Positions 9,343 to 19,203 are shown, numbered from the stretch's first letter. The stretch: 63,510 nt of DNA from Promethearchaeota archaeon (GCA_016839845.1 JAEOTL010000118.1:1-63510); one strand, 5' to 3'. Made by a program: numbers and translations. Notes: generated by a model from the sequence alone, not told the origin.

Positions 9343-10661
9343 AAGATATTAGGACCAATATTACTTATTACTATCTTCCCATTTTTGATCACCGTCGATA
9401 TACGATTTACACCAAATTGATATGGAAGGAAGTTGTGATTTGGTATATCAAAAATAAGAATATCGGCTTTTTTACCTAATTCTAGACTCCCTATTTCATC
9501 TTGGCGCTGAATAGCACATGCTGCATTGATTGTAGAAGCTGTAAAGGCTTCAGCAGGCGAAAGCCGCATCTTGTAACAAGCTAATGCTATAATGATCTGC
9601 ATTGATTCAATCCAGCTATTAGGACTTAGGTCAGTTGCTAATGCAATAGGGATACCTAAATCTATCATCCTTCTAGCAGGCGCATAATCTTTTAGCATTA
9701 AAGAGAATGGAGTTCCAGGTAAGAGTGTAGCTACTACTCCAGATTCAGCCATTGCTCTTAATCCTTGCTCGTTAGATTTTAATAAGTGACTCGCTTGAAT
9801 AGAACTTATTTCAGATGCTAATTTTGCCCCATTTGTATCTTCAATCTCATCAGCATGAATAAACGGTTTTAATCCATATCTTTTCGCGGTTTCTAATATT
9901 ATTTTGGTCTGTTCTGATGAAAACACACCCTCCTCACAAAAAACATCACAAAATTCAGCAAGATTTTCTTCAACAATTTTAGGGATCATTTCTGTTATAA
10001 TTAGATTAACATAATCATTGGGTTCATTTTCAAATTCTGCCGGGATCGCATGTGCTCCGAGAAAGGTTGAAATTACATCTATAGGGTGCTCTTGATCAAG
10101 GATTTTTACTGCTTTTAATAATTTTATTTCACTCTGAGTAGTTAAGCCATATCCTGATTTAATTTCAACAGTGGTAGTACCATTTACTAGCATACGATCT
10201 AATATTTTTTTACCATTTTCAACTAATTTTTCTAAAGGAGCTTTTCTTGTTTCCTTTACTGTGCTCAGAATACCACCCCCTTCTCTAAGTATATCAATAT
10301 ATGATTTTCCTAAGAGTTTCATAGTCAATTCGTTTTCTCTTGTCCCATCAAAAAGAAGGTGCGTATGGGGGTCGATAAAACCAGGAGTAACTAATTTGTT
10401 AGAGGCATCTATCTTTATTGCAATTTCTTCTAAGGGAAATCTCGATAGCAAATCATCTGTGGTACCTACAAAAAGAATCATCTCATCTTTAATCGCGACA
10501 GCACCATCTTCAATTATCGCTAATTCTGACATTTCTTCCCCGATTCTTGGGGCGCCAAAAATTGAATTCATTGTTACAAGTTCATTCGCATGGTAAATGA
10601 CCAGATCAGGTTCATTCTCAGAGAACAATTCTTTTTTAACATAAGTTGATGCTACAAACAA
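9339..10661 (-). CDS. hutI: Imidazolonepropionase
   Basis: An amidohydrolase that opens the imidazolone ring to give N-formimino-glutamate, the third step of histidine degradation. The metal-binding HxH lies in TPGFIDPHTHLLFDGTRE. VNGTTTVEIKSGYG, FIHADEIEDTNGA and LATDLSPNSW are HutI hallmarks. The 440 residues are slightly longer than the ~405-420 norm. The start is TTG, preceded by AGGAGATG about 7 bases upstream, which overlaps the end of hutH; this suggests translational coupling. It is third in the hutU-hutH-hutI order. Confidence 0.95.
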   Translation of the reverse strand: MFVASTYVKKELFSENEPDLVIYHANELVTMNSIFGAPRIGEEMSELAIIEDGAVAIKDEMILFVGTTDDLLSRFPLEEIAIKIDASNKLVTPGFIDPHTHLLFDGTRENELTMKLLGKSYIDILREGGGILSTVKETRKAPLEKLVENGKKILDRMLVNGTTTVEIKSGYGLTTQSEIKLLKAVKILDQEHPIDVISTFLGAHAIPAEFENEPNDYVNLIITEMIPKIVEENLAEFCDVFCEEGVFSSEQTKIILETAKRYGLKPFIHADEIEDTNGAKLASEISSIQASHLLKSNEQGLRAMAESGVVATLLPGTPFSLMLKDYAPARRMIDLGIPIALATDLSPNSWIESMQIIIALACYKMRLSPAEAFTASTINAACAIQRQDEIGSLELGKKADILIFDIPNHNFLPYQFGVNRISTVIKNGKIVISNIGPNIF

Positions 10662-10674
10662 TAAAGTCCATCTC

Positions 10675-12189
10675 CTAGCTAGAATTTGAAATTTTCAATA
10701 ATTCATTGCTTCTTATTATTTCAATTGCCGAGTTGATATGATTCGAAAGAATTACATCTTCTAAAATATGGGGTATTGTTTTACGAATATGGTTATGACA
10801 TTTTTCCATTATTTTACTAGATTTAAGAGGTCTCCTTGAATCAAGCGCTTGCGCTGCGCATAAGAGTTCAATAGCGAGGATTTTTTCGAGATTGAGAACT
10901 ATTTTTAACGCTTTCCTTGCACTTATTGATCCCATACTTACATGGTCTTCTTGTCCCCCTCCTGTGGGAATACTATCTGCGCTTGCAGGGAAGCATAATG
11001 ATTTATTTTCACTCACTAATGCTGCGGAAACATATTGAACCATCATAAACCCAGAATTCAAACCAGCATTTTTAACTAAATATGAGGGCAATCCCCATTT
11101 TCCTTCGAGGAGTAAAAAAGTCCTACGATCAGATATGTTTCCTATCTCAGAGGCTGCAAAACTTATATAATCTAACGGTAAAGCTAGAGGTTGTCCGTGG
11201 AAATTTCCGCCACTATAGGCCTCATCCTTATTAAAAACGATAGGATTATCTGTCACTGAATTTAACTCACATTCTAATACCTGTTCTAAGTGGAATAAAG
11301 CATCTCTTGAGGCACCATGAACTTGGGGAATACACCTAATAGAGTAAGGATCTTGGACTCTTCCACACTCTTTATGAGACTCTACTAATTGAGAACTCTC
11401 TAAAAAAGATCTCATCCTTCCAGCTACGATTTTGGATCCCCGATGAGGCCTTAAATTAATTAACTTTTCTACGAAGGGTTGAGGAGATCCCAGATAACTC
11501 TCTAGTGTTAATGCTCCAATGATATCCGCATGATCGAGACATTTCTTAAGTAAATCAACAATTTTTACTGCAAATGCAGAGATGAATTGAGTACCATTAA
11601 TTAGAGCCAATCCTTCTTTTGCGTGAAGTACTAGAGGTTTCATGTTATTTTCTCTCAAAATTTTTTCAGTTTCAATATAGCTATCCCCCTCTTTAGATAA
11701 ATAGCCTAAACCGATCAAAGGAAGTGATAAATGTGCTAAGGGAGCCAAATCACCAGAAGCACCTACCGAACCTTGTTTTGGTACCAGAGGGATATATCCC
11801 TTTTCAATATGCCAACAAATTCTTTCTAACACGTCTATGGATATTCCGGAAAAACCTTTACATAGGGAATGTACTTTTAGAATTAACATTAGCTTTGAAA
11901 TCTCCTTTTCTATTGGGGAACCCACACCAACACTGTGACTCTTAAGAAGATTTTCTTGTAGGGTTTCTGTTTCTTTTCTTGATATTTTTGTAGTACATAA
12001 TGACCCAAATCCAGTATTAATACTATAGACTAAGCGGTCTCCTTTAGCAATTGATTGAACAGCATTAAAATTTTCTATTATTTTAGTTCTAGTTATATCG
12101 GATATTACTCCTTTCATCTGTCCTTCTATTAATCTTAAAGCACTATTTACCGTCATTTTATCTATCCCATATCGAAAAATTTGATTCAT
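10675..12189 (-). CDS. hutH: Histidine ammonia-lyase
   Basis: Deaminates histidine to trans-urocanate. The Ala-Ser-Gly triad that cyclises to the MIO electrophile is present (A144-S145-G146, within GSVGASGDLAPLAHL). The catalytic tyrosine region YSINTGFG (Y55) and the QDxxS-type motif GGGQEDHVSMGS are also intact. At 504 residues the length is normal. It lies 37 bases downstream of hutU and 13 bases upstream of hutI on the same strand, so a hutUHI operon is likely. Confidence 0.97.
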   Translation of the reverse strand: MNQIFRYGIDKMTVNSALRLIEGQMKGVISDITRTKIIENFNAVQSIAKGDRLVYSINTGFGSLCTTKISRKETETLQENLLKSHSVGVGSPIEKEISKLMLILKVHSLCKGFSGISIDVLERICWHIEKGYIPLVPKQGSVGASGDLAPLAHLSLPLIGLGYLSKEGDSYIETEKILRENNMKPLVLHAKEGLALINGTQFISAFAVKIVDLLKKCLDHADIIGALTLESYLGSPQPFVEKLINLRPHRGSKIVAGRMRSFLESSQLVESHKECGRVQDPYSIRCIPQVHGASRDALFHLEQVLECELNSVTDNPIVFNKDEAYSGGNFHGQPLALPLDYISFAASEIGNISDRRTFLLLEGKWGLPSYLVKNAGLNSGFMMVQYVSAALVSENKSLCFPASADSIPTGGGQEDHVSMGSISARKALKIVLNLEKILAIELLCAAQALDSRRPLKSSKIMEKCHNHIRKTIPHILEDVILSNHINSAIEIIRSNELLKISNSS

Positions 12190-12226
12190 AATCTTTTAAG
12201 CCTCTCAGATTTTTAATTTAGTTTGA

Positions 12227-14266
12227 TTATTTTTCATCTTTTAAATGATCCTCGATGTAATTATCGAGCATTTCATCATCAGCTATAAATGGCATGGTTA
12301 AATAGCCCCTTTCCCTATTTTCTTCATTCCATTTAGTAGCAGTCTCAAATGCATTAGGATTTCTAGCCCAGCTACGACGAGCAATACCCCCAATAACGTC
12401 CCATTCAACAGCATTTCTTATTATTGAATTTACTCTATCAGATCCATCTAGAACTAACCCAAATCCACCATTAAAACATTTACCTACTCCAACACCTCCA
12501 CCGTTAGAAAGAACCACATATGTCATTCCTCTAACTGCATTACCGGTAAAACTATGGACTGCCATTTCAGCCATTACATTACTCCCATCTTTAATATTTG
12601 ATGTTTCACGATAAGGTGAGTCGGTACCTGATACGTCATGATGATCTCTCCCAAGCATAATAGGGCCGATCTCACCTTTTTTTATTAATTTATTAAATTT
12701 AAGTGCTATATTTATTCTTTCTTTAACGTCAGCATACAATATTCTTGCCTTTGTCCCAACAACTAATTGATTTTCTTTGGCATTTTTAATCCAAAAATAA
12801 TTATCTCTATCTTGAGCTCTTCTTTCTGGATTTATCAGGTTCATTGCAGCTTGATCGGTTTTATCTAAATCCTCTTCTTTTCCAGAAAGACATACCCATC
12901 GAAATGGGCCATATCCATAATCGAAACATATTGGTCCCATAATATCTTCTACATAAGATGGAAAAATATATCCATCTAAGGAATTAATCCCATTTTTATA
13001 TAATTCGTTTATTCCCGCATCAGACACGGCTTTTAGAAAAGAATTTCCGTAATCCCAAAAATATGTCCCTCTATCTTTCATAACCTTAATAAGCCTAAAT
13101 TGTTCTCTTAAGGAATCATTAACAAGCTCCTTAAACCTGCTAATATCAGATACGAGGAGTTTTCTACCTTCTTCAAAACTAATCTGGTATGGTGTATAAC
13201 CCCCTTCATATACAGCATGGCAAGAAGTCTGATCTGATGCCAGTTCAACTGGAACATTATTTTTAACAACATACTTCCATAGATCAACAACATTTCCATG
13301 AAATGCTATTGATATGGATAATCCAGAGGATCTAGCATCCTCAACCCAACTAAAGACTTCATCCAAATCATCTGAAATTTTGGATACCCACCCTTGTTCA
13401 TGTCTAGTTTTAATTCTTGATAAATCAACTTCAGCAATGACGCCAATTCCTCGGGCTATTTCAACAGCTTTAGCTTGAGCACCACTCATCCCGCCAAGAC
13501 CAGAGGATAGATATAAAATACCACTTAAATCCTTATCATCGGGTAAATTTAAGTATAATCTCGCTGCATTTAACAATGTAATATACGTCCCGTGAACAAT
13601 TCCTTGGGGTCCTATATACATCCATCCACCGGCAGTCATTTGACCATAATTAGCTACGCCTAGAGCCGCGGCTTTCGCAAATTCCTCTGAATTATCAAAC
13701 ATTCCAACCATTAATCCATTTGTAGAAATGACTCTGGGTGAATTAGGAAAAGTGGGAAAAAGTCCAATTGGATGTCCAGAAGCTATTACTAAAGTTTGAT
13801 GTTCTGTTATTTGTTCTAAATATGTTTTAACTATTCGGTATTGCATCCAATTTTGGAAAACTTGGCCGCTTTCTCCGTATGTTACCAATTCATAAGGATA
13901 AAGCGCTACATCAAAATCAAGATTATTATCTATCATGACTTGTAAGGCTTTTCCTTCTAATATTTTACCCTTATATTCATTTAAAGGCTTTGCTTTGATC
14001 CCTCCTCCGGGTCTAAATCTATAGCCATATATTCTTCCTCTTGTAACTAGTTCATTGAGGAATTCTGGCAATATACTTTCATGTAACGATGGGTGAAGGT
14101 ATCTTAAGCTGTTTTTCAAGGCTAGTTTTGTCTGTTTTGGATTCAAAGAAAAGCCTCTTGAGGGAGCCCGTCTAACTCCCTCCACAAAATCTGGATAAGG
14201 GGGTAGTTCTGTTAGTAATTTGATATTTAAAGCTTTTGAAATATCCATACTTTTATCTAACTGCAT
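12227..14266 (-). CDS. hutU: Urocanate hydratase, long form
   Basis: Converts urocanate to imidazolonepropionate using tightly bound NAD as electrophile. The NAD-site segment SSGLGGMSGAQ and the catalytic region FDYGYGPFRWVCLSG are present. At 679 residues it is about 120 longer than the usual bacterial HutU (~555) and close to the animal urocanase length (~676), so it belongs to the long lineage. It is the first gene of the hut operon. A short intergenic region separates it from genes further upstream. Confidence 0.96.
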   Translation of the reverse strand: MQLDKSMDISKALNIKLLTELPPYPDFVEGVRRAPSRGFSLNPKQTKLALKNSLRYLHPSLHESILPEFLNELVTRGRIYGYRFRPGGGIKAKPLNEYKGKILEGKALQVMIDNNLDFDVALYPYELVTYGESGQVFQNWMQYRIVKTYLEQITEHQTLVIASGHPIGLFPTFPNSPRVISTNGLMVGMFDNSEEFAKAAALGVANYGQMTAGGWMYIGPQGIVHGTYITLLNAARLYLNLPDDKDLSGILYLSSGLGGMSGAQAKAVEIARGIGVIAEVDLSRIKTRHEQGWVSKISDDLDEVFSWVEDARSSGLSISIAFHGNVVDLWKYVVKNNVPVELASDQTSCHAVYEGGYTPYQISFEEGRKLLVSDISRFKELVNDSLREQFRLIKVMKDRGTYFWDYGNSFLKAVSDAGINELYKNGINSLDGYIFPSYVEDIMGPICFDYGYGPFRWVCLSGKEEDLDKTDQAAMNLINPERRAQDRDNYFWIKNAKENQLVVGTKARILYADVKERINIALKFNKLIKKGEIGPIMLGRDHHDVSGTDSPYRETSNIKDGSNVMAEMAVHSFTGNAVRGMTYVVLSNGGGVGVGKCFNGGFGLVLDGSDRVNSIIRNAVEWDVIGGIARRSWARNPNAFETATKWNEENRERGYLTMPFIADDEMLDNYIEDHLKDEK

Positions 14267-14421
14267 TTAATATTTAAAGTATATTATTTTTGGGTAACTT
14301 ATTGGCAAAAAATTGAAAATACAGACATTCCTAGTAAAAAGCTATAAAAAGACTTGGAAAAAGACCATTTGGGCACTAAAACAATAAGATAAGCAGAAGA
14401 GTTTAGAATATTCTGATTTTT

Positions 14422-16155
14422 TCATTTTAAAATCTTAATCCCTTTAAGCTCTAAGCTATCTAAGAAATCTAAATATCCCTTTAGGTTATTCTTTTCAATA
14501 TTGAGATATTGTAGGGAAGGTAATAATTCAAGTGATTCTGGTAACTCTGTTAGATAATTTGATCTTAAGAATAAATATTTTAGTGATTTTAAACGCCCGA
14601 TTGATTCAGGAAGAAGACTCAATTTATTATTACCCAAGTATAAATACTTCAAAGATTGGAGAGAACCAATTGAGTCTGGTACACTATCTAATTCGTTATA
14701 GTAAAGATATAATACCTTAAGAGCTGTTAAAGAACCAACAGTCTCGGGTATATAATTTAATCGATTTTTACCTAAATCTAGGACTTCTAGGGTAGTAAGA
14801 AAGCCCAAAGATTTTGGGATATCGACTAATCGATTAAACCCAAGCATTAAACTTTTCAATATTGGAAGGGCCCCAATTGAGGGAGGAATATAAGTTAATT
14901 TGTTTGTAGATAGATCTAATTCCAGAAGGGAATCCAGTGATCCAATTGATTCAGGAATACTGGTTAATTCATTTTGGCTCAAATCTAAAATTTCTAGAGA
15001 GGAAAGATTTCCTATCGATTCTGGCAAATCCTCCAGTTTGTTGTCATATAAGATCAATTCTCTTAAAAATATTAATTTCCCTATAGATTTGGGTAATTTC
15101 TTCAGATTGTTTATATCAATTTTGAGGGTAACAAGAGAAATCAGATCACCAATATAATCAGAAATAAGGGTTAACTCATTACGATTGCATTTTAAGATAG
15201 ATAAAGATGAAAGTCCACCAATAAAATCAGGTAATTCTTTTAATTTATTATCAGAAAGTTCCAGTCTTTGCAAATTTTTAAGAGAACCTATTGACGCAGG
15301 TAATTTCTCTAATAAGTTTGACGAAATACTTAAATTTTCTAATGACGAGAGTAATCCAATAGAATCGGGCAAATTTTTAATTTTATTTGAGGTTAATCCA
15401 AGATATTTTAAGTTATTTAATTTTCCGATTGAGGAGGGGAGAGTTATCAACTGGTTATTTTTTAAAAATAATGAAGCTAACGATGATAATTCACCTATTG
15501 TATCAGGAAGGTTAGTTAATTTATTATTTCTTAGATTCAATTTCATCAAAGAGTTTAATGACCCGATTAACTCTGACAAAATCTCGAGTTGATTATTTCC
15601 TAGATAAAAAACTTCAAGTGATTTTAGTGTCCCAATAGAATCTGGTAATGTAACTAATTTATTTCCACTTAAATCGAGGGTTTGTAAATTGGATAATTTT
15701 CCTAGGGATGAAGGAATATTTATTAAATCGTTCTCACTTAAATCCAGAATAACTAATGAGGATAGATCCCCAATCGAATCGGGTAACTCTTTTAGATGAT
15801 TTGATTCTAGGTGCAGTTCTTTCAGTATAGATAAAGAATTTATCTTTTCAGGCAAAATTTCTAATCGATTTTCACTTATATCTAGAATTTCTAACTTTGG
15901 TAGAGAGCATAGTTCATCAGGAATGGATACTAAATTGTTCCCTCTTAAATGAATTTCCTTTAGATAAGAAAGAGACTCAATTGTTTTAGGTATGTCTGAT
16001 AATCCACAAGAAAATAGACTCAAGCCAATAAGGTGATTATCATGTTCAAAATACCCTAATTTGTAACGTTCTAATTCTGAAATTTCGGGTATTGAAATTT
16101 TTATCGTTTTTTCTATTAGTTCTAGTGCAGCTTTTTCGACATCGGAAATTGTCAT
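14422..16155 (-). CDS. Leucine-rich-repeat protein, 23 repeats of exactly 23 residues
   Basis: A soluble, non-secreted protein: the 41-residue N-terminus is helical and no signal peptide or membrane segment is visible. It consists almost entirely of LRRs with the consensus LxxLxLxxNxLxxLPxSIGxLxx. Residues 42-570 form 23 consecutive units of 23 residues with no insertions or deletions, followed by a seven-residue tail. The LPxSIGxL signature is that of the SHOC2/PIRL/LRRD-type Ras-associated group in eukaryotes. In that group LRR solenoids bind small GTPases and phosphatases; this role is only an inference here. It stands between hutU and the alcohol dehydrogenase gene, all on the minus strand. 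Confidence 0.93.
   Translation of the reverse strand: MTISDVEKAALELIEKTIKISIPEISELERYKLGYFEHDNHLIGLSLFSCGLSDIPKTIESLSYLKEIHLRGNNLVSIPDELCSLPKLEILDISENRLEILPEKINSLSILKELHLESNHLKELPDSIGDLSSLVILDLSENDLINIPSSLGKLSNLQTLDLSGNKLVTLPDSIGTLKSLEVFYLGNNQLEILSELIGSLNSLMKLNLRNNKLTNLPDTIGELSSLASLFLKNNQLITLPSSIGKLNNLKYLGLTSNKIKNLPDSIGLLSSLENLSISSNLLEKLPASIGSLKNLQRLELSDNKLKELPDFIGGLSSLSILKCNRNELTLISDYIGDLISLVTLKIDINNLKKLPKSIGKLIFLRELILYDNKLEDLPESIGNLSSLEILDLSQNELTSIPESIGSLDSLLELDLSTNKLTYIPPSIGALPILKSLMLGFNRLVDIPKSLGFLTTLEVLDLGKNRLNYIPETVGSLTALKVLYLYYNELDSVPDSIGSLQSLKYLYLGNNKLSLLPESIGRLKSLKYLFLRSNYLTELPESLELLPSLQYLNIEKNNLKGYLDFLDSLELKGIKILK
14446..16032 (-). repeat. 23 tandem 69-bp LRR-coding units
   Basis: The coding DNA repeats with a 69-bp period (23 codons) for 1587 bases without any frame-length deviation. 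At nucleotide level the units have diverged, but the core codons for LPxSIG and LxxNxL recur in every unit. Confidence 0.9.
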
Positions 16156-16268
16156 ATTCGTTCAAAGTCAATAATAGTTGATAGAATTATAAAAAATTCT
16201 TTAAAAAGATAATATCGTATCTCTATATTTATTTTTATCAGAAAAATTAGATACTAATATTTAAAAGT

Positions 16269-16278
16269 AAAAAAAAAA
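16269..16278 (-). terminator. U-tract terminator after the iron alcohol dehydrogenase gene
   Basis: A run of ten A on the plus strand, i.e. U10 in the minus-strand transcript, starting four bases after the dehydrogenase stop codon. Archaeal RNA polymerase terminates at such U tracts without requiring a hairpin. Confidence 0.45.
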
Positions 16279-16281
16279 GGA

Positions 16282-17481
16282 TTAGAAGTCGATGTCCTTT
16301 CCTTCATAAGCATATTTATAGATTTTTTCGAATTCATCTTTACTTGGGGTTCTTGGTGCCATTACGCTACTAGGATCTTGAAAGCAAAGACCAATCATTT
16401 TATCTACATTTTTATCAAAATCTTCCCTCGAGATTCCTAAATCTTTAAGTTTATAAACAAAATCAACTTCTTTCTGCAATTTTTTTATTTGTTCTAAAAC
16501 AGTAAATGCCGCTTGTTTATCCTCATCGCTCCATTTTGCCCAACCTAATTTTTTAGCTAAATCTGAATATAATTGGATAGATTCATTCGTTTCGCCTGGA
16601 GCGTTTAAACAATATTCTACAACATAGCGAAGAAAAAGACCTACTGATTGACCATGAGGTGTATGAAATATCCCACTCCAACTGTGTCCCATAGCATGAC
16701 CAATATGACACTGACTATTCCCGAAAGCTAAACCTGACATAGTTGCTGCCTGATGCATGTAATCTCTTGCTTCTTTATTTTCTGGTTCTTTATAAGCAAT
16801 TGGTAGGTATTTAAAAATCAATTCGATAGCTTTTAGTCCTAAAGCATTACCAAACTCATTTCTCCACATTGAAATATATGCTTCTATTGAGTGTGCTAAT
16901 GCATCAAAACCAGTCAATACTGTTAACTCTGGGGGCATTCTAGCTGGAAATATGGGATCAACTATCGCATAAGTTGGAATTAATGAAGTATGAGTAGTAC
17001 CGGCTTTTCTCCATACCCCATCTTCGAATCTGGAGATTACCACTGCCCATGTCACCTCTGCTCCTGTTCCTGAAGTTGTAGGGATTGCTATTAATTTAGC
17101 TTTATTGGCAAAATCATATAATTTATCGTTAAAGGGATCAATATTGTCAAAATTATACTCGGGGTATTCATACATCGCCCAAATTGTTTTTGCAGAATCC
17201 ATTACAGATCCTCCACCTAACGCAATTATTAAATCGGGGGCATACTTTATACATTCTTCTTTTCCTTTCATTACATCTTCCTCATGAGGATCTGGAACAA
17301 CCTCGGTAAATACGGTATAAGATTTATTAAACTTATCAAGTTTATCTGTTAGAATTCTAAGAAATCCCAATTTCTCAATTACTTTATCAGTAACTATAAA
17401 ACACCTTGTTCCCTTTATTTTTTCAATAAAATTAAGGGCATCCTCCCCGTAAATTACGTTAGGACTGTAAAAATGCCACAT
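16282..17481 (-). CDS. Iron-containing alcohol dehydrogenase
   Basis: A group III Fe-dependent alcohol dehydrogenase that reduces aldehydes or oxidises alcohols with NAD(P)H. The nucleotide-binding GGGSVMDSAK, TTSGTGAEVTW and the metal-site stretches GFDALAHSIEAY and CHIGHAMGHSWSG supply the Asp/His ligands. Its 399 residues and overall sequence are closest to butanol- and lactaldehyde-type dehydrogenases. Together with the aldehyde:ferredoxin oxidoreductase and acyl-CoA ligases of this window it could interconvert acids, aldehydes and alcohols. The substrate is not known. The gene appears monocistronic with a U-tract terminator. Confidence 0.9.
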   Translation of the reverse strand: MWHFYSPNVIYGEDALNFIEKIKGTRCFIVTDKVIEKLGFLRILTDKLDKFNKSYTVFTEVVPDPHEEDVMKGKEECIKYAPDLIIALGGGSVMDSAKTIWAMYEYPEYNFDNIDPFNDKLYDFANKAKLIAIPTTSGTGAEVTWAVVISRFEDGVWRKAGTTHTSLIPTYAIVDPIFPARMPPELTVLTGFDALAHSIEAYISMWRNEFGNALGLKAIELIFKYLPIAYKEPENKEARDYMHQAATMSGLAFGNSQCHIGHAMGHSWSGIFHTPHGQSVGLFLRYVVEYCLNAPGETNESIQLYSDLAKKLGWAKWSDEDKQAAFTVLEQIKKLQKEVDFVYKLKDLGISREDFDKNVDKMIGLCFQDPSSVMAPRTPSKDEFEKIYKYAYEGKDIDF

Positions 17482-17638
17482 TTATATCATTCTCCTTTAA
17501 AATTATTTTTTGGAATTGAAAATAACTGTCTTTCCATTAATTTGATAATAATCTTTTCATTGTATTAAACTTAATAAATAAATATATATCCTCAATTTAA
17601 AGTCAATAATAAAAAAAAATAAGGAAGGTTATTAGATT

Positions 17639-17740
17639 ATGAAAGAAGAAGAAAAAGAAAACCTTTTTTTTACTTTCAAACAAACAATTGAGAGTGTTAT
17701 TAACGATAAAAAAAAAATCCAAAAAATCATAAGAAGCTAA
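17639..17740 (+). CDS. Possible 33-residue small protein
   Basis: A short open frame starting at ATG with AAGGAAGG about 8 bases upstream, a strong SD for this genome. The peptide is lysine- and glutamate-rich and has one amphipathic stretch (TFKQTIESVI). It lies 35 bases before the next small gene and in a different frame. No family is recognised. The low-complexity composition makes a chance ORF possible. Confidence 0.25.
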   Translation: MKEEEKENLFFTFKQTIESVINDKKKIQKIIRS

Positions 17741-17775
17741 ATAACTTTAAGGCACGAATCAATTTAGGATTACAA

Positions 17776-18045
17776 ATGGAAGAAAATCAATATTTTTGGT
17801 TGAATCTAATTGCGGAAGAAGGAAACTTTACTGTCAATAGAGAAAAATTAAAAGATTATGATTTGGAACTAATGGCTACTCCTGTAGATTTACTATTTTT
17901 CACAAATGGCGAAAACTCTACACTCAACATGATGCTGAAAAAGAATGAATACGGTTTTAGAAAATTAAGGTTTTCAAAGGGTTCAACTGGGAAGAGAAAT
18001 TTTGGAATCTTACTAAAGCTACCAAAAATCCTTGTGTTAGATTAA
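17776..18045 (+). CDS. Hypothetical 89-residue protein
   Basis: Not recognised. The ATG has AGGA six bases upstream. The protein is soluble, with mixed alpha/beta character (FWLNLIAEEG near the start, GILLKLPKILVLD at the end) and no Cys pairs, signal peptide or membrane segment. It converges with the aminotransferase gene, five bases apart. The two small plus-strand frames here are the only plus-strand candidates between 14.3 and 32 kb. Confidence 0.45.
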   Translation: MEENQYFWLNLIAEEGNFTVNREKLKDYDLELMATPVDLLFFTNGENSTLNMMLKKNEYGFRKLRFSKGSTGKRNFGILLKLPKILVLD

Positions 18046-18050
18046 GGGAT

Positions 18051-19166
18051 TTAGGGATTTAATTCTGAAATAACTTCAGTGAGGACTGATAGCATATCTT
18101 CCAAATCATTTGATTTTATTTCTCCCATATGACCAATTCGAAAAGTTTTATTTTTTAAATTCCCATAACCATTTACAATTCGAAATCCCTTATCTAGCAA
18201 TGTCTCAATCATAGCATCAATATCAAGATTGTGATTGTTTCTAATGGTAGACACCGTATCAGATTCATAACCTTTTTCAGAAAACATTTCAAAACCGGAA
18301 TTTTTAACCCAATTTCTAGTAAGTTTCCCAAGTTGCTTATGTCTTTCAAATCTGTTTGTTAAACCTTCAACATTTAGGATGTAGTCTAATTGAGAGGTTA
18401 AACCTCTAATTTGGGGTATAGGAGGGGTTGTTGGTGTTTGATGTGCTTCAGCTTTTTTTAATAATGTCAAAAAATCAAAATAATATCCACGATTTTTAAC
18501 CAGTGTAGATTTTGTTATTGCATCTTCTGAAATTGAACAAACAGCCAAACCTGGTGGCAAGGCAAAGCATTTTTGCACCGATGCAAGACAGACATCAATT
18601 TTCAGTTTATCAACCTCTAGTTTAACTCCAGCCATTGAAGACGTAGCATCTACACATACTAGAGCGTTAGAATCCTTTATAATAGGAATAATTTCTTCCA
18701 TTGGATTATATACCCCTGTTGAAGTTTCATTAGATTGAAGGAAAACAACGGGATATTTATCTTTCGAAAGAAAATCTTGAAGAGAATCGGGTGTCACAGC
18801 TTGTCCCCACTTTACGCTTTCTTTTACTACTTCTTTCCCATTACCAACTCCTATTTGATACCATCGATCACCAAAGGCACCGATCGAAAGAAATAATGCT
18901 TTTTCATCATCCCTAATTAAATTTCTTACACATGCTTCCATTATCCCTGAAGCACTTGATGTAAAGATTAAGCATTGATTTTTGGTGTACAAGAGTTGTT
19001 GAATACCCTCTTTAGTAATCTGGTGCATTTCTTCATAGGATTTCGATCTATGTGTGTCATTTGGTTTTGCCATCTCTATAAGGATTCTTTCTGGAACTTG
19101 AACGGGGCCAGGAGTAAAAAGTTTCAATTTAGATCCTTTTTCCTTATTAAAATGAATGTTTGACAT
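18051..19166 (-). CDS. Class V pyridoxal-phosphate aminotransferase (alanine-glyoxylate/serine-pyruvate type)
   Basis: PLP enzyme of the AGXT/PucG/SgaA group. The N-terminal FTPGPVQVPERIL is diagnostic of small class V aminotransferases. VCVDATSSMAGV carries the cofactor aspartate, and the Schiff-base lysine is in SVQKCFALPPG. The 371 residues are normal for the family. Probable donors are alanine or serine and acceptors glyoxylate or pyruvate. Phosphoserine- or aspartate-directed variants cannot be excluded. A well-placed TATA box lies about 32 bases upstream of the ATG. Confidence 0.87.
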   Translation of the reverse strand: MSNIHFNKEKGSKLKLFTPGPVQVPERILIEMAKPNDTHRSKSYEEMHQITKEGIQQLLYTKNQCLIFTSSASGIMEACVRNLIRDDEKALFLSIGAFGDRWYQIGVGNGKEVVKESVKWGQAVTPDSLQDFLSKDKYPVVFLQSNETSTGVYNPMEEIIPIIKDSNALVCVDATSSMAGVKLEVDKLKIDVCLASVQKCFALPPGLAVCSISEDAITKSTLVKNRGYYFDFLTLLKKAEAHQTPTTPPIPQIRGLTSQLDYILNVEGLTNRFERHKQLGKLTRNWVKNSGFEMFSEKGYESDTVSTIRNNHNLDIDAMIETLLDKGFRIVNGYGNLKNKTFRIGHMGEIKSNDLEDMLSVLTEVISELNP

Positions 19167-19193
19167 ATAAAATCAAAAAAGAAAAAAGAAAGA

Positions 19194-19203
19194 TTATATA
19201 AAT
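19194..19203 (-). promoter_or_regulatory. TATA box of the class V aminotransferase gene
   Basis: ATTTATATAA on the minus strand, centred about 32 bases upstream of the ATG. Transcription would start about 6 bases before the gene, giving a nearly leaderless mRNA. Confidence 0.5.

Noticed and set aside
14532..15592. Open frames on the plus strand opposite the LRR gene
   Set aside because: They are shadows created by the 69-bp repeat period; their serine- and isoleucine-rich peptides have no family features.
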